This document shows positions 1 through 11,649 of a stretch of 64,000 nucleotides of DNA, piece after piece. The notes below the pieces were generated by a model that did not search any database, was not told the DNA's origin, and saw nothing but the letters and a program-made list of their open reading frames with translations. This DNA comes from Paraconiothyrium sp. Pb-2020 (taxonomy: Eukaryota > Ascomycota > Dothideomycetes > Pleosporales > Didymosphaeriaceae): assembly GCA_022419385.1 (NCBI GenBank), contig JAJUBI010000002.1:3906001-3970000 (forward strand), written 5' to 3'. Numbering within the stretch: the first letter of the stretch is position 1; each line of letters starts with the position of its first letter. Made by a program: the position numbers and the translations under genes.

Positions 1-115
1 TCGATACTTCCTCAGCACCACCTGAGAATCGCGCCGGCCAATTGATCCTCACTCGAGACAACGCTAGAAAAGCTTAACTGGCCCTGCCTATCCACTTTCA
101 CGCACAAACACCACC

Positions 116-1978
116 ATGTCGTTCTCGGCGGACAAGGTCCCGATTCTGCAGCGAACGGGAACATTCAGCAACAGGCGCTTCTCGTCGACCAAAGACCCCA
201 CAGAGAATGGTGAGTTGGCAGTCTCATTTGAACTTGTAGAGCCACAGAGAGCTACGTCATCGCGCGGGGAGCTTTGCTGCTGTGTAGGAAAAGAGCTGGG
301 GTACTGTTAGAGCTGGCAACGAGGGGGATCGCGACGTAGGAGGCTTGGGAACGGATTCCTGATTTTCGTGGAACGTGTCCATCCCAACTCGTGCTCGACC
401 ATCAGCAGCCATAGTATGGTCATTGACGCCAGGTTGCGGAGAAGCTCGATCCCAGCATTGCGACCTGCTCTGGAAATCTCCTACCCAGCTATTTTCTACC
501 ACGCGGAAGCTAACCACGTTTCTCTACAGAGCTCACCTCAAAGATCCACCGACAATTCCGCGATTCCCATGAAGGCCACAAGGCCCACGCCGGTCTCGAT
601 CCAACCCGTGCCTCTACCGGTGTAGTATGGACCTCTGAACGCGCCTACGAGCACGGCTACCTCGAGAACCCCGACGCATGGGCAAACTTGGGCCAGGGTG
701 CGCCTGAGGTCGACGATGAGATCAAGGGCTGCTTTGAGCGGCCGAAGGAGGTCGACATTTCGAGCCATGGCCGTGAATACGGTCCTACCGCTGGTATCAA
801 GCCGCTCCGTATGGCCGTCGCCAAGTTGTATAACGAACATCATCGCAAATGGAGGAAGTCGCAGTAAACGTGGGAGAACGTTTGCATTGTGCCTGGTGGA
901 CGTGCGGGGTTGATCCGTATTGCTGCGGTGCTGGGGAACTGTTACTTGGGATTCTTCATTCCTGGTGAGCACCATTCATATTCAACGTTGGAACCTGAAA
1001 TTAACGAGAGCAGACTACACCGCGTACAATGAGATGTTGTCTCTCTTCCGTAACATCGCCGCCATCCCTATCCCCCTAGGCGAAGACGACAAGTACCACA
1101 TGTCGCCAGACCTCATTGCAACTGAAATAGCCCGCGGCACTTCCGTCATCCTGACCTCGAACCCGCGCAACCCCACCGGCCAAATGATCACCAACCCCGA
1201 GCTCGCTCAGATCCAAAACATCTGCCGCGATCGCGCAACCCTAATCATGGACGAGTTCTACTGTGGCTATAACTACACGACCAACTGCGACGGCACCGTC
1301 ATCTCTGCCGCCGACAACGTCGAAGATGTCGACGAGGACGACGTGCTCATCATCGACGGGCTGACCAAGCGCTTCCGCCTCCCTGGCTGGCGCGTTGCCT
1401 GGATCCTGGGTCCTAAGGAGTTCATTCAGGCCATCGGCAGCTGCGGCTCCTACCTCGACGGCGGCTGCAATGTGCCCTTCCAAGAAGCCGCAGTCAGCAT
1501 GCTCGAGCCACCGCGCGTGCGCAACGAGATGCGTGCTCTGCAGATGCACTTCCGCACCAAGCGCGACTTCGTCATCGGCCGCCTCCAAGAAATCGGGTTC
1601 ACGTTCCCGTTCATGCCCAACTCGACTTTCTACATCTGGCTTGATTTGTCCGCGCTGCCGGAGAGCATTGCTGACGGCTTGAACTTCTTCCAGGCATGTC
1701 TGGAGGAGAAGGTTATTGTCGTACCGGGTATCTTCTTTGATCTGAACCCGTCTAAGCGTAGGGATTTGTTCGATTCGCCGTGTCATCACTTTGTGCGGTT
1801 GAGCTATGGGCCGAGGATGGATACCCTGGCTAAGGGTATGGATGCTATCGAGAGGATTGTGAAGAAGTAAGTTATCCCACGATGTGAGAGCTGGGACATC
1901 AACTAACTGGGATACAGACACAAGGCGAACCCGCGCCCGATTCACAACGTCAGGCCTAGGGGGAGTGCTGTTGCCTAG
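116..1978 (+). pseudogene. Class I/II aminotransferase with an in-frame stop codon
   Basis: Four exons: 116-209, 530-964, 1014-1866 and 1918-1978, all with GT-AG introns and matching phases. The product resembles fungal PLP-dependent aminotransferases of the ACC-synthase/aspartate aminotransferase fold (fold type I). Visible motifs are NPRNPTGQ, DEFYCGYNY and the PLP-lysine region DGLTKRFRLPGWR, followed by a complete C-terminal domain. Exon 2 carries a TAA at 865-867, where related enzymes have an aromatic residue before TWENVCIVPGGRAG. The same frame continues correctly on both sides, so this is a clean nonsense codon, not a frame error. No intron I can draw removes it without deleting conserved residues: a GTATGG...CAG segment just upstream would remove AVAKLYNEHHR. 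Either the gene is a young pseudogene, the base is a sequencing error, or there is readthrough. Substrate unknown. Family confidence is high; the functional state is uncertain. Confidence 0.8.
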
Positions 1979-2481
1979 ATGAGGAGATGGAGCAAATGCG
2001 GTATGGGACGATAGTCCATGAGATGGGTAGTGACGGGGAATGTACCGGGGAATGAGGAACATGAAGTGATGTTATGTGATATACATGCATCGAGTGGTGA
2101 GATGGTCTACAGGATATCCAAATACACGTCGCTTTCTTCCCTTGCCTGGTTATTGAGTGCTCATCGTAAGTGAACATCTTATGATTCCCCTTCGGAAGCG
2201 GCAATGGTTTTGTATGGATTCTTTTCGCATTAATATCCGCGAACATGGGAGAACAATGCGAACGAACACACTGCGAGTCGCTAAGCGGTGCAATTCCCGA
2301 TCTTTCGAATGCCGTATGCATATGATCCGAATTCCATCCCAAGCCCCACCAATGCTTTTCCAAATACTGCACAGAAGAGATATTGGAGAGAGGACGGTGG
2401 AGAGCTTTATCAAATAACAACGCGATCACTATTTGATCAGTACCTTGACTCTAGTGTGAACGTTGACCAGACTGGTAAGGT
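1979..2481. other. Intergenic, convergent 3' ends
   Basis: Lies between the stop codons of the aminotransferase and the DUF1295 gene. I see only short chance frames. It presumably holds the two 3' UTRs. Confidence 0.5.
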
Positions 2482-3545
2482 TCAAAACTTCGGGATGAGC
2501 ATGGGCGTCTCCTCCTTCCACTTTTTGTAATCCTTCCTATCACCGAATCTTTCATCATACTTGTTTTCGCTCAACGGTATCCCGCTGACCTTGAGCAGCA
2601 GAAATGCCACAAAGGCCGGGCTCGCAGCACACATGCCTGCAACAAGGATCTTGCCGCTAGCACCACTCAGTCCCAGACCTGCCTGGGCCGGTTGCTTCAA
2701 AAGGAGACCAGAAGCAGCAATTGCAATACCGCTCCACAGCGTGATCTCGCCGAAGTAATTGGGGTGTCTGGACTTGGACCACAGTCCACGTGTGAGAAAC
2801 TCCTCGGAATGCTTCTTCTCTTTTTTCTCTTGGCTCCATTGGGATTTCTGCCTGTCGGCGATGACTTCGAAGGTCAGTCCGAAGACGAAGATAGCAAGGC
2901 CGAGCAGTTCAACTGGGTACGGCTTGGCAGATACAACGGGTGGAATAGCAGAGGTGACATTCGCGAGGCGGGACAAGGTGAATGCAGAGCGTGGCAGACT
3001 ATTCACGAGCACGACTGGGAGCGTGCAGAGGGAGACCCAGGTTGCCTGGGCAAAGAAGGCGCCGTAGAACTTTGCGGGCGAAGAGCGGATGTTGTCAAAG
3101 CGGGAGTCTGTGCCCTGGTCTTCGGTGATGCGTTTGAAGAGGAATGAGCCCACTGGCCAAGGTTAGCTGTCGCATCTCGTGTGCCTTGGTAGCGGAAGGG
3201 GAGCCTACATCTCGTGGCCCAGATTCCCACGGCTGCGCTCAACATGGCGTGTCTCCACCACCATAGTCCCTGTCCTGGCGCCGGTGCACTGAGATACTCT
3301 GACAAGCCACCGGCAAAGGCTCCTGTGCTCCTTGCTCGTAGATACGGCATGAAGAATGACAGCGCTGTGCAGGAGATGTAGGTCAAACTGCCGCTGAGGT
3401 CATAGAAGCGTTCCGTCTGTGCCGCAATTGAAGGCACTGCTACGGCTGTCTGGATACCATATGCAAGCGCAACAGAGGGCACCAGTGTCCTCAGGAGCGG
3501 CGTGCGGAACGCCGTCGCGTGGAGGAGCGACTGCAGGAGCGGCAT
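2482..3545 (-). CDS. DUF1295 family multi-pass membrane protein
   Basis: Two exons on the minus strand, 3545-3209 and 3152-2482, joined at phase 1 to give about 335 residues. The protein has several hydrophobic segments. Its C-terminal signature GLWSKSRHPNYFGEITLW is typical of DUF1295 and the related steroid 5-alpha-reductase / isoprenylcysteine methyltransferase C-terminal fold. Another landmark is the FEVIADRQKSQW segment before it. Members are predicted membrane enzymes or lipid-modifying proteins, but the substrate of the fungal branch is not known to me. I chose the ATG at 3545; an upstream in-frame ATG at 3596 would add 17 polar residues. It is convergent with the aminotransferase and divergent from the next gene. 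The family assignment is firm; the enzymatic role is inference. Confidence 0.8.
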
Positions 3546-4060
3546 TGTTGATGTCCCGTGCCTGAGCGAGACGGAGATGTATAGGTTACGCTCCAAGACA
3601 GATGACCGACTTTAAGTCCTATGGCTCGGGGGATTGCAAACACCGGTTCCGTGACGCGCTGTTCCCGTTCATGCCGGTTGCCTAAAACGAGGTTCTAGAT
3701 GTGGTTGTTGCGATCTGATGTTCAGGGTCCTGATGCGCGACGCGGATCGACGGCGTCATCACGTCTGCTTTGGGCCTACTCTACCTAAACACCAAACCTG
3801 CGCACTGCAGCACTGAGAGCCTTGTCGTAGACACGTTACCAAATCGAGATGCAACCTCTCATTGGAATCTCCATATTTCCTTGCCTTTGCTCTCAGGTAG
3901 TTGAACACGATGTAACAATTTACTAGCGTCGGCTGACTGAGAATGAGTCAATCATGCCGAAATACAATAGACAACGCAACAAAGAGCAGCAGTCCCCATA
4001 CAGCCTTGAGATCATGTACATTTATCCACAGCATTCATCGTCAACGAGCATTCTTGCCCA
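3546..4060. other. Divergent intergenic region
   Basis: Separates the start of the DUF1295 gene from the start of the hypothetical gene at 4061, so it should contain two promoters. I do not recognise specific regulatory sites. Confidence 0.4.
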
Positions 4061-5368
4061 ATGGTCCACCAAGCCTATACCATTCCCTGGCAAACCCTAG
4101 CAGACAACCTAATTTACCTCCATTGCAACCCACGCAACCATGGCATCACAAATCTCTACCTGCGTAAGACAAAAGATCCATACCAAGGAAAACAAATCCG
4201 CCACTTCATTCGCGGTTTTGCGCGCGCATTGGCTGACTACTCCACCATCGAGCGAAAGAAATACGACGATGACCCAGCACCGCCAGACGATGATGAGATC
4301 CTCATCTCAGACGCCGGTGTCAAGAAAATGGCCAACACAGTACTGCGCTATAAATCTAATGATGGGAAATACACCACGCCAGACTCAATCGACGACATCC
4401 TCTCCCCATATGAGCGCTCCGCTGCACGCTTCATAGAAGATACCATGCCAGGCGAAGGCGACATGTTCGACGGCGCAGCCGTGGCCTGCGAGCAAGTCAA
4501 AGCGATGCTCATGCACGACGAAATGGACGCTTTCTTCCGCCTCGCCGCTCACCCACGTGTGTACTTTCGCCGGCTGTGGCACGAAAATCAATACGCGAAC
4601 TCGCACGGCTTCGGACTGAGTAAATTACTAGAGGCTGCGCTGCAAGCGTATATATGTCTCAATGTGATGACGCTGAAGCCGCAGTTGTATGATGCCGCCA
4701 CCCTTGACGCTTTCATCGCGAGTGAGACAGCGGCGGGCCGGAACACGTATGGAACAGAAGAGTACGATTATCGGTTGACGGCGACGTATCAAAAGATGCT
4801 GCTACATTGCACAGGCCTACCGTATGGATACTGCTGCGAGACACATACATTCCCGCATCGCGAGTTCTTCGGCGTGCCGAGAGGCATGTTCCGCTTCGAA
4901 TACGACGACACGCACTATGGCTGCTGGCAGAAGCGGAATCTCGGGACGCAGCGCGTTGAGGAGCTTGCTCATGGCAACTTCAGAGGCGTCCACCTTCCTT
5001 CCAAATTGGACGTCGCGTCTGTACTCAACATGCTAGGTCAGAAAGGTATTCCAGCTGAACTCGCGCTCCAAATCTTGGATCTGGCGGAGTACGTCCCGGT
5101 CGGGCGCCTTCCTGTCCGCGGCGATCCTTTGCATGCTTCGAACGCAGAGGAGCTGAGAAAGTATATAAGCTACTGCTGGAAGTTGCTTATTAGAATTGAC
5201 ATGCTATGTAAAGCGGGTGTAAATGGGGGCCAGCTGAAGTGGGAGGCCGAAGTTACAGATGCGTTGTACACGCTATTCGATATGTCTGGTCATTCGCTAT
5301 TTGAGAATGCGATCTGCGAGGATGATCACATTGGTTGGAGGTATCGGAGGAGGGTGCTTGTAGTGTGA
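4061..5368 (+). CDS. Hypothetical protein, 435 aa
   Basis: A single uninterrupted frame of 435 codons with even, protein-like composition. I do not recognise a family. It has no signal peptide and no clear membrane segment. It is rich in aromatic residues, Cys and His in its middle (YGYCCETHTFPHREFFG, then YDDTHYGCWQKRN), which could suggest metal binding but matches no motif I can name. There is an acidic stretch around residues 65-80 (DDDPAPPDDDE). The start follows a CAATGG context at 4061. An earlier frame at 3943 is a different reading frame and is not credible. The length, good codon composition and lack of stops support a real gene. Confidence 0.7.
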   Translation: MVHQAYTIPWQTLADNLIYLHCNPRNHGITNLYLRKTKDPYQGKQIRHFIRGFARALADYSTIERKKYDDDPAPPDDDEILISDAGVKKMANTVLRYKSNDGKYTTPDSIDDILSPYERSAARFIEDTMPGEGDMFDGAAVACEQVKAMLMHDEMDAFFRLAAHPRVYFRRLWHENQYANSHGFGLSKLLEAALQAYICLNVMTLKPQLYDAATLDAFIASETAAGRNTYGTEEYDYRLTATYQKMLLHCTGLPYGYCCETHTFPHREFFGVPRGMFRFEYDDTHYGCWQKRNLGTQRVEELAHGNFRGVHLPSKLDVASVLNMLGQKGIPAELALQILDLAEYVPVGRLPVRGDPLHASNAEELRKYISYCWKLLIRIDMLCKAGVNGGQLKWEAEVTDALYTLFDMSGHSLFENAICEDDHIGWRYRRRVLVV

Positions 5369-5968
5369 CAGCTCGCAGTCGACACCCACTGTTGTTGACA
5401 CGCGAATTATCCCCCACTCTCATCTTCGTCTTTTTGAATCCTACCACTTCATCAGTCAATAGTGCGAGATTTGAGCTTTTCAGTGGGTACCAATATCGTC
5501 GGCTCGCCTACTCAGTTACGTTATGCGACTCGTTCAACCCAGAATGGAGGACAGCAAATGAATAAAGACCAAGATTGGGTGGAGCGGAGGATATAAAGAT
5601 TCCATGGGAGTCCGAGGAGCCCGACTCGACACCGAAATGGTGATGAACGTGCAAGCAAGATCAATGCAATCACGCTCAGTAGTAACAACGCATTAATTAA
5701 AGGAGAAAATCGATATACGCGGTGTAATAGCTTCGTTTTTTATACACTCAACCCAGTACGCAACGCAGATAGCATGATATCGAACAGCTACCACCCAAAA
5801 ACACAACTCCCCAAAGCAGCGCTTCAGCCATATGCCCAAAGCCCGTAACGCCAGGCTTGCTGATGCCCAATCCCACCCAGGAGATATGCAAGCAAGATAA
5901 CTCTCGAAAATACATAAGTAGGTGCACTTGAAGTCAGTAACCCAGAACGCGCCTTATATTTACCCCCT
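5369..5968. other. Intergenic, convergent 3' ends
   Basis: About 600 bases between the hypothetical gene and the Sec3 stop codon. No frame here looks coding. It is relatively AT-rich near 5690-5760, fitting 3' flanks. Confidence 0.4.
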
Positions 5969-8900
5969 TTACCTCCTGAAAGCAGTGGCAATGTCGTTCG
6001 AACTCCAGTCAATTTCCACTTCTCCAGAGTACACGTCCTGGTTGATATGGATCGTGCGGTCATAGACGTTGTCGTACTTCTTCTCACATTCTTTGAGGAC
6101 CTTGAAGACAAGGTCACGGCTAATTGTTGGGTCGTCGGCATCGCCAAAATGCTTGTCGACGCGCTTCTTGAGGGCTTCGATACCTTTGCGAATTTCCTTG
6201 GCATCATAGGAGTGCACCAGTTTCTTGAAGACGGAGCGGGAGTGGGACGATCGCTGGGCAATTGCTGGTGCGCTTGCACCGGGCTGAGTGAGCAGTGTCT
6301 CCGTTGATTCGACAAACTCTAAGAGCTTGCCCAGCGGTCGGCGGATAACGGCGTCCACGTAGAGATCCATGTGCTCCCTCAGTTCATCCTGAGCCTTCAC
6401 TCTCCAATCCATCAACACTGGGTCAGACCGTGCATCAACTTCCTCAAGGTAGTGGTTCATGTTCTCAATGAGAAGGATGTGGTAGTTGAGCGCTTCCTTG
6501 TCTTCAGGATCAGCCTGCCCTTGCGTAGCCATGACTGCCGGTGATTCCTTGGCGATTACTTTCAAGCTCTCGAACATCGCTTTGTTGATCTTTTGGTACG
6601 CGTCATCAACCATGCGGCGAATCTCGAGATGTTCTTGCTCGTCTGCCGCAGGCAGCATATTCTCAATAGCCATAGAGAAGTGAGGAAATGTTTTCATGAA
6701 CGCAATCACGCCCTTACGCTTTTTGATCTTCACTTTGGTGTCTTCAATAGCTCGGATCTGTTCGTCTACAAAGCGGCTAAAAAGGCCGGTCAGACGCTCA
6801 TGCACCTTCTGCAAGTTTCGAGTCAGGAAGTCTTGGTTAGACTCCTCAATCTCAACCAATTTGCGATCGACAGCGCAAAGAATACCCACACCTTGCCTAG
6901 AGTGATATTAGCGACGGTAATCGTAACATAACAGAAAGAAACATACAAGGGGTCGGCATTCACAGCCCACTCCACCAAGTTCTGAATCTCGGTAGGCCAG
7001 AATGAGAAGATATCCTCCATGACTTCAGCCACACGTTTGGCCATTGATCTATCAGCCTCATACTGCTTCCTGACCCAAAGATTCGGCCCACGACGGTTTT
7101 CAGGGGCTACCCTTGCGACAGCCTCCGGGAAATCGACAGAGTCAGTGGAGGTGGCGTGGAAGAACTCCGTCACAAAGTTTTGTTCAGTCAGTAGCACAGG
7201 GCCAATATCCTCAAGGACTCTAGCAAACACGTCAAAGGCAAACAGCTTCCCGTCTTGGGTCTTGTTCGCCTTGACTTCTTTATCGCCAGAAGCTGCTCGA
7301 AGGCCACGAGCCAGCGTTTGGCTTCGTTTGACGGTAAGTTTTCGAGCGGCCCCAGTGATACTTTCGGGTTCCTTCTCCTGCGCGGTGAACAGGAGTTCCT
7401 GCTCATCGCCAGTGGGTTTACGGGCGAACCGCTTCCAGGATAAGATGTTGTCCCGCACCTCAGTTTGATAAGCGGCGCCAGCTTGGTTCTGGTACATGCG
7501 GAGCAGGGCGTCCCATGAGGCTCGGTCGATCTCCTTCGCGAAAAGAACTACTGGGCTGAGCATCCACAGTGTATCTCGGCCAGCATCGTGCGCCGCAATA
7601 TTGGCTTTGGTCGATGGCATTGACGTCGTATCAATGCGTTCCAGGGTCTCCTTGGTCTGCAAGAACGCAGCGCCGAACGTGATCTCCATGTGTTTCTTGA
7701 GCCGATCCAAGAACACGGCACCCTCGTTGAGGTATCGATCCTTCTTTTCCTGTAGCGCTTGCATCGAAGCCAGCTCACTATTGCCGAAACCTGAATTGGT
7801 GATCTTGTTGAGACTGTCGGCACCAACAGCGCGGCTGCTGTCGACAAAAGCGGGATCGATGGTGATTAGTGCCTTGTAAAGTAGGACCAAGGAACCTTCG
7901 ATAGCCCGTAGACCGTTAACTTTACCAATTGGTTCACGTCTGAGCGGTATAAGCTGGTCTTCCGTTATGGAGATGGTGTCAACGAGTTGCCTCAATTCGT
8001 TTTGTAATAACCGTTGATTGGCCGTCTGGACTTGCAGGCCCTGACTCTGTGCTTCGATAAAGGCGATATCATCATTTAGACTCTGTGACGACATTTAGTA
8101 CAATCTGATGATGACATGCAGGTTACAACTTACGCTAAGCTCCACATTGTAAAGGGTAAGGAGACCTTCAAGTTCGTCGCATTCGGCAATTGCGCGATCC
8201 AATAACTTTTCGACAGCCTCGACGCGGTCATCTTTCTGCTCCAGATGATTCAGCCAACTACCTGCCTCTACGCGAGCGATCTCGCGCTTGATGTCGGATT
8301 CCAGAGACTCAATGTTCTTCGCTGAGAGCTCGCTGCTACCCCATCCAAATTCAGATAGCAGGGTTTCGAACTCAAGACCTCGTTCATCTAATATGTTCGG
8401 ATCAATCCCCAATCTAGAGATATTCGTCATTTGTTGATTGGACCTTCGTCTCTTGCGCCGCACTTCAGGTTCAGCTTGAGGCTTTGACGCAGGCTGCTCA
8501 GTTCCTGCACTGGGTGACGCGGCGCGCTCAGGTAGCTTCGGTCCCTCGTCTTTGAGAGCCACGGGCGTGGGCGACAGGGGTGCAGAGACCTTGACTTCAG
8601 GAACAACTTCGGTTTGTATTGACAGGCGGTCCTTCGATGTTCGGTCCGCTTCAGCTTTAGGCTTTGTTTCCTCTTCCTTCACTTTGACTTCTTCTTTCGG
8701 TGCGGGTCTTTTAGGAACGAACACCGCACTTATGCCATCGGGCTCGTCGGACTTTTTCTCGTCCTGTTGCAGCCTCTTCGCCGCAGCACCACCCGCACGA
8801 GGCACAAATCCAGCGTTATTGAACGCGCCTGCAGCTTTAGCGATCTTTCGAAAAGCGTTCGCGGCCCCAGCTTTGCCCAGCTTGTTCTCCACGGGACTAA

Positions 8901-11187
8901 CGGTGGAAGCTGAAGTGGGCTCCTTGTCGTCCGCTGTGGGCGAGACCGGCTTTACTTCTAGTGGGATCTCAGATTCTTTTTCCATTTCTTTGTCGCTGTT
9001 CTTGAGGGGCTCCGTTGTAGGAATGTCAATCACCGCCGGGAACTGTTCAATTACAGGCGATTCTACTACAAGGGGGCGTTCCTTTTGTTCGAACGCTTTA
9101 GGAATTTGCGGAAGTGGTGAAGTTGGTGGAGGAGGAGGTTGTGCAAGCGTTAGTAATTGCGCGGGAGAAGGCCCAGCGCGTGAGCGATCGATAGGTGCGT
9201 ATTCGAAGACAGGAGCCGGTGCATCAGCTGGAGAGGGCTTGGGCTTGTCGGGTATTTCCTGGGGCCTTTTCCTGGGTGGTGGTTCCAGAGGAACCCGTTC
9301 TAGGGGTGGTGGGGATTGAGCGGGCGTATGGAATTCTGTGTTGGGACCACTGGCCCCACTTTCGAAACTCGCCTTCGGTAACGGTGCTGGTCGTTCCATA
9401 GGCGGTCTTCTGCGCTCAGGAGGAGCAGTCCTTTGCCGAGCTTCTTCTATGGCAGGATCTTCGCCTCGCGATTGAACGGAACTTGCAGTACTCTGAGCAG
9501 TGCCGGGTCGGAGGCCTCTGGGAGATAGATCACGTCGCATCGGCGGTGGCGGATATCCATTTGAGCTGGGCTTGAGTTCATCGCCCGGAGAGGGTCTCGG
9601 ACCTGGCCCATCGAATGATGGTCGTTCCATAGACTTTCCTGACCGTTCCGACCTAGCATCGTCTGGGAATGAGGGTCTTCCTGGGCTTCTACTAGACGGA
9701 ATTGATGATGCACTTGCTGTAGTGTCGGGAGTTTTAGGCCGCAATTCAGAGCGTGACGATTGAGGATCCAGACGCGCTGGGGAGGGAATGGGCACGGGTG
9801 GTATCGACCCGGGCATGGGCTGTAAGCGTTCTCGACTGGCTGAAGGCCTCAATGCCATATTCTCTCTGCTCGGACGACTACGCAAATTCTGATCCATAGA
9901 AGGTCGTCGCCCGCGGCCAGCTTGAAGCCCTGGAGGGGGTGGCGTACCCATGCCGGGAGGCGCAAATCGAGGAGAAATAGGTGGGATACGTCCGTCTCCA
10001 GGAGATGCACTGAAAATCGCAGGATCAGCCCTGTCAGACATTGGCGGCGGACCAGGTCGTCTCTGGCGCGGCTCACCCTCTGCGGTGATAGGACGCGGCG
10101 GGCCACGTGGGGGAGGTCTCCTTTCTCCCGGAGGCGGTGGTCGTCTCATATCTCGTTCTCCCGGTGGTGGCATGCGCCTCATATCCCTTTCTTCTGACAG
10201 ATTGCGGTTCAACTCCCTATCTTGAGGAGGCATCATGCGCCTCGTGTCTCCTGGTGGTGGAATATTTTGCGGTCGGGGAGGAGGGCCATGTCTAGGGTGG
10301 GGCTGTCTTGCTTTTTCCCAACGAGCATATGGACCAGGATCCTCTGGTGGTGGTTTCTCGTTGTCACGGTTGGTATAGGGCGCCATCCATGCATCATGGG
10401 CTGCACGACCTTCTTCAGTTGCAGCATAAGGGCGGTGGTCAGTTAGCGTTTCGAGCTCATTGTCCGCAAAACCAGTCAAGATGGGATATTTGCCCTGTTT
10501 GCGATCGAACCTGTCCGTAAACTTGGTGTACACTTTGACCATGCTGCCAATGAAGAACTCTTTCTCTTTCGCAGTATGAGCTTCCCAATAATAAGGCTTT
10601 ACTATCGTCACCAGGAACCCCGTATCTTTAGCCCATAGCTTGTGCTGCTTCCCCTCCGGCGTTTGTGGATTCGAGTGCACGTAGTTTTCTACGGCAGACA
10701 GCTCGTACATCTCCCATGTTTTGCCGATTGAGAAGCTTCCATTCGCATTTTCTCGTCCCTTGTGAATGCGAACCAACTTGGTCTTGTGCACTGAGATAAC
10801 GATGACCCGCTGTTTCTTGTTCTTCGGATCTGACTCGGGAGGGGCGGGCGACTGCGGATATGCGGCGTCTTCTTGTATGCGAATGTGAGTGATGTAAGAT
10901 TCGAGCACTAAAGAAATGTTAGTTCATGATATCCACGGACGACTTATTGCAGTACGCAGATACGTACACTGGCCATCCTCTGGGTCTATTTTGGAGAAAC
11001 AACTCGCGGTGATCCTCCGTCGCTCGTCCTCAAATCTTTCGGCGCGTGACATTGCTGACCCTGACCGCGCCGAAGAGCGGTCAGAAGGGGGAGGTCCTCC
11101 GGGCGCCCCAGGCGGACGCCTACTCTCATTACTGGGTCTACCAGTGCTCCCCGTGCCATTGGAGTAGTTGCGGGTCCGCGGATCCAT
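5969..11187 (-). CDS. SEC3: Exocyst complex subunit Sec3
   Basis: Four exons, minus strand: 11187-10968, 10907-8134, 8082-6947 and 6896-5969. They encode about 1685 residues; all three introns are GT-AG and keep phase. Sec3 is the exocyst subunit that binds PI(4,5)P2 and Rho GTPases and marks secretion sites at the hyphal tip membrane. The N-terminal PH-like Sec3 domain starts with LESYITHIRIQEDA and runs through VIVISVHKTKLVRIHKG and the segment ending ILTGFADNELETL (roughly residues 75-215). A long Pro/Arg/Ser-rich disordered region follows (about 220-800), then Sec3 coiled-coil and C-terminal helical repeats, from LNDDIAFIEAQSQG to the end. The disordered linker makes it somewhat longer than yeast Sec3. 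The start ATG at 11187 opens a polar, Gly/Pro-rich leader. It shares a divergent upstream region with the Srp40-like gene. Confidence 0.9.
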
Positions 11188-11649
11188 TGCAGTTTACAAG
11201 AGGCGCACTATTCCGTAGAAGAATGCTTCCTCAAGGTTTGGATCATGTGCGAGGTAAGCCAGCTGGCCGATGCCTCTATGGGTGGGCAAAAGTGCCACAG
11301 GATGCAGCCATCAATGGAGACCACGCGAGGTAGGGGAGTCTGGCCTCAGCAATCGGTGCAGGAAGTAGTCCAAGGCCGAGGTTCAGCCACAGAAGTTTGG
11401 GATTGTAGTAGACGGTATGCGTGGAGGCGGGCGTTGGTGAAAGGCGGGCGGGGCTTTGTGACAGCTCGAGGAGGTGTGGTTGTCGTGTATGAGACGGCCC
11501 GCAGCAACACGGACGTCACCCTAAGGGATTAGCGTGCCCCGCCACAGCTGCGGCTTGACCCTGGACTTTTCGACTTCAAACTTTTTTTCTGTGACCTGCA
11601 TCAACAGCACCAGACACTCTCCACCCAACGACACACACCAATTGACACC
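11188..11649. promoter_or_regulatory. Divergent promoter region of SEC3 and the SRP40-like gene
   Basis: 462 bases between two opposing start codons. Pyrimidine-rich stretches precede the SRP40 start (around 11575-11645), as is common for fungal promoters. I see no clear TATA box. The frames that cross it are not protein-like. Confidence 0.4.

Noticed and set aside
809..864. A possible GTATGG...CAG intron that would end just before the aminotransferase stop codon
   Set aside because: It would delete conserved helix residues (AVAKLYNEHHR), and the TAA would still follow directly after the junction.
1241..2062. 273-codon minus frame opposite the aminotransferase
   Set aside because: Shadow of conserved PLP-enzyme exons on the plus strand.
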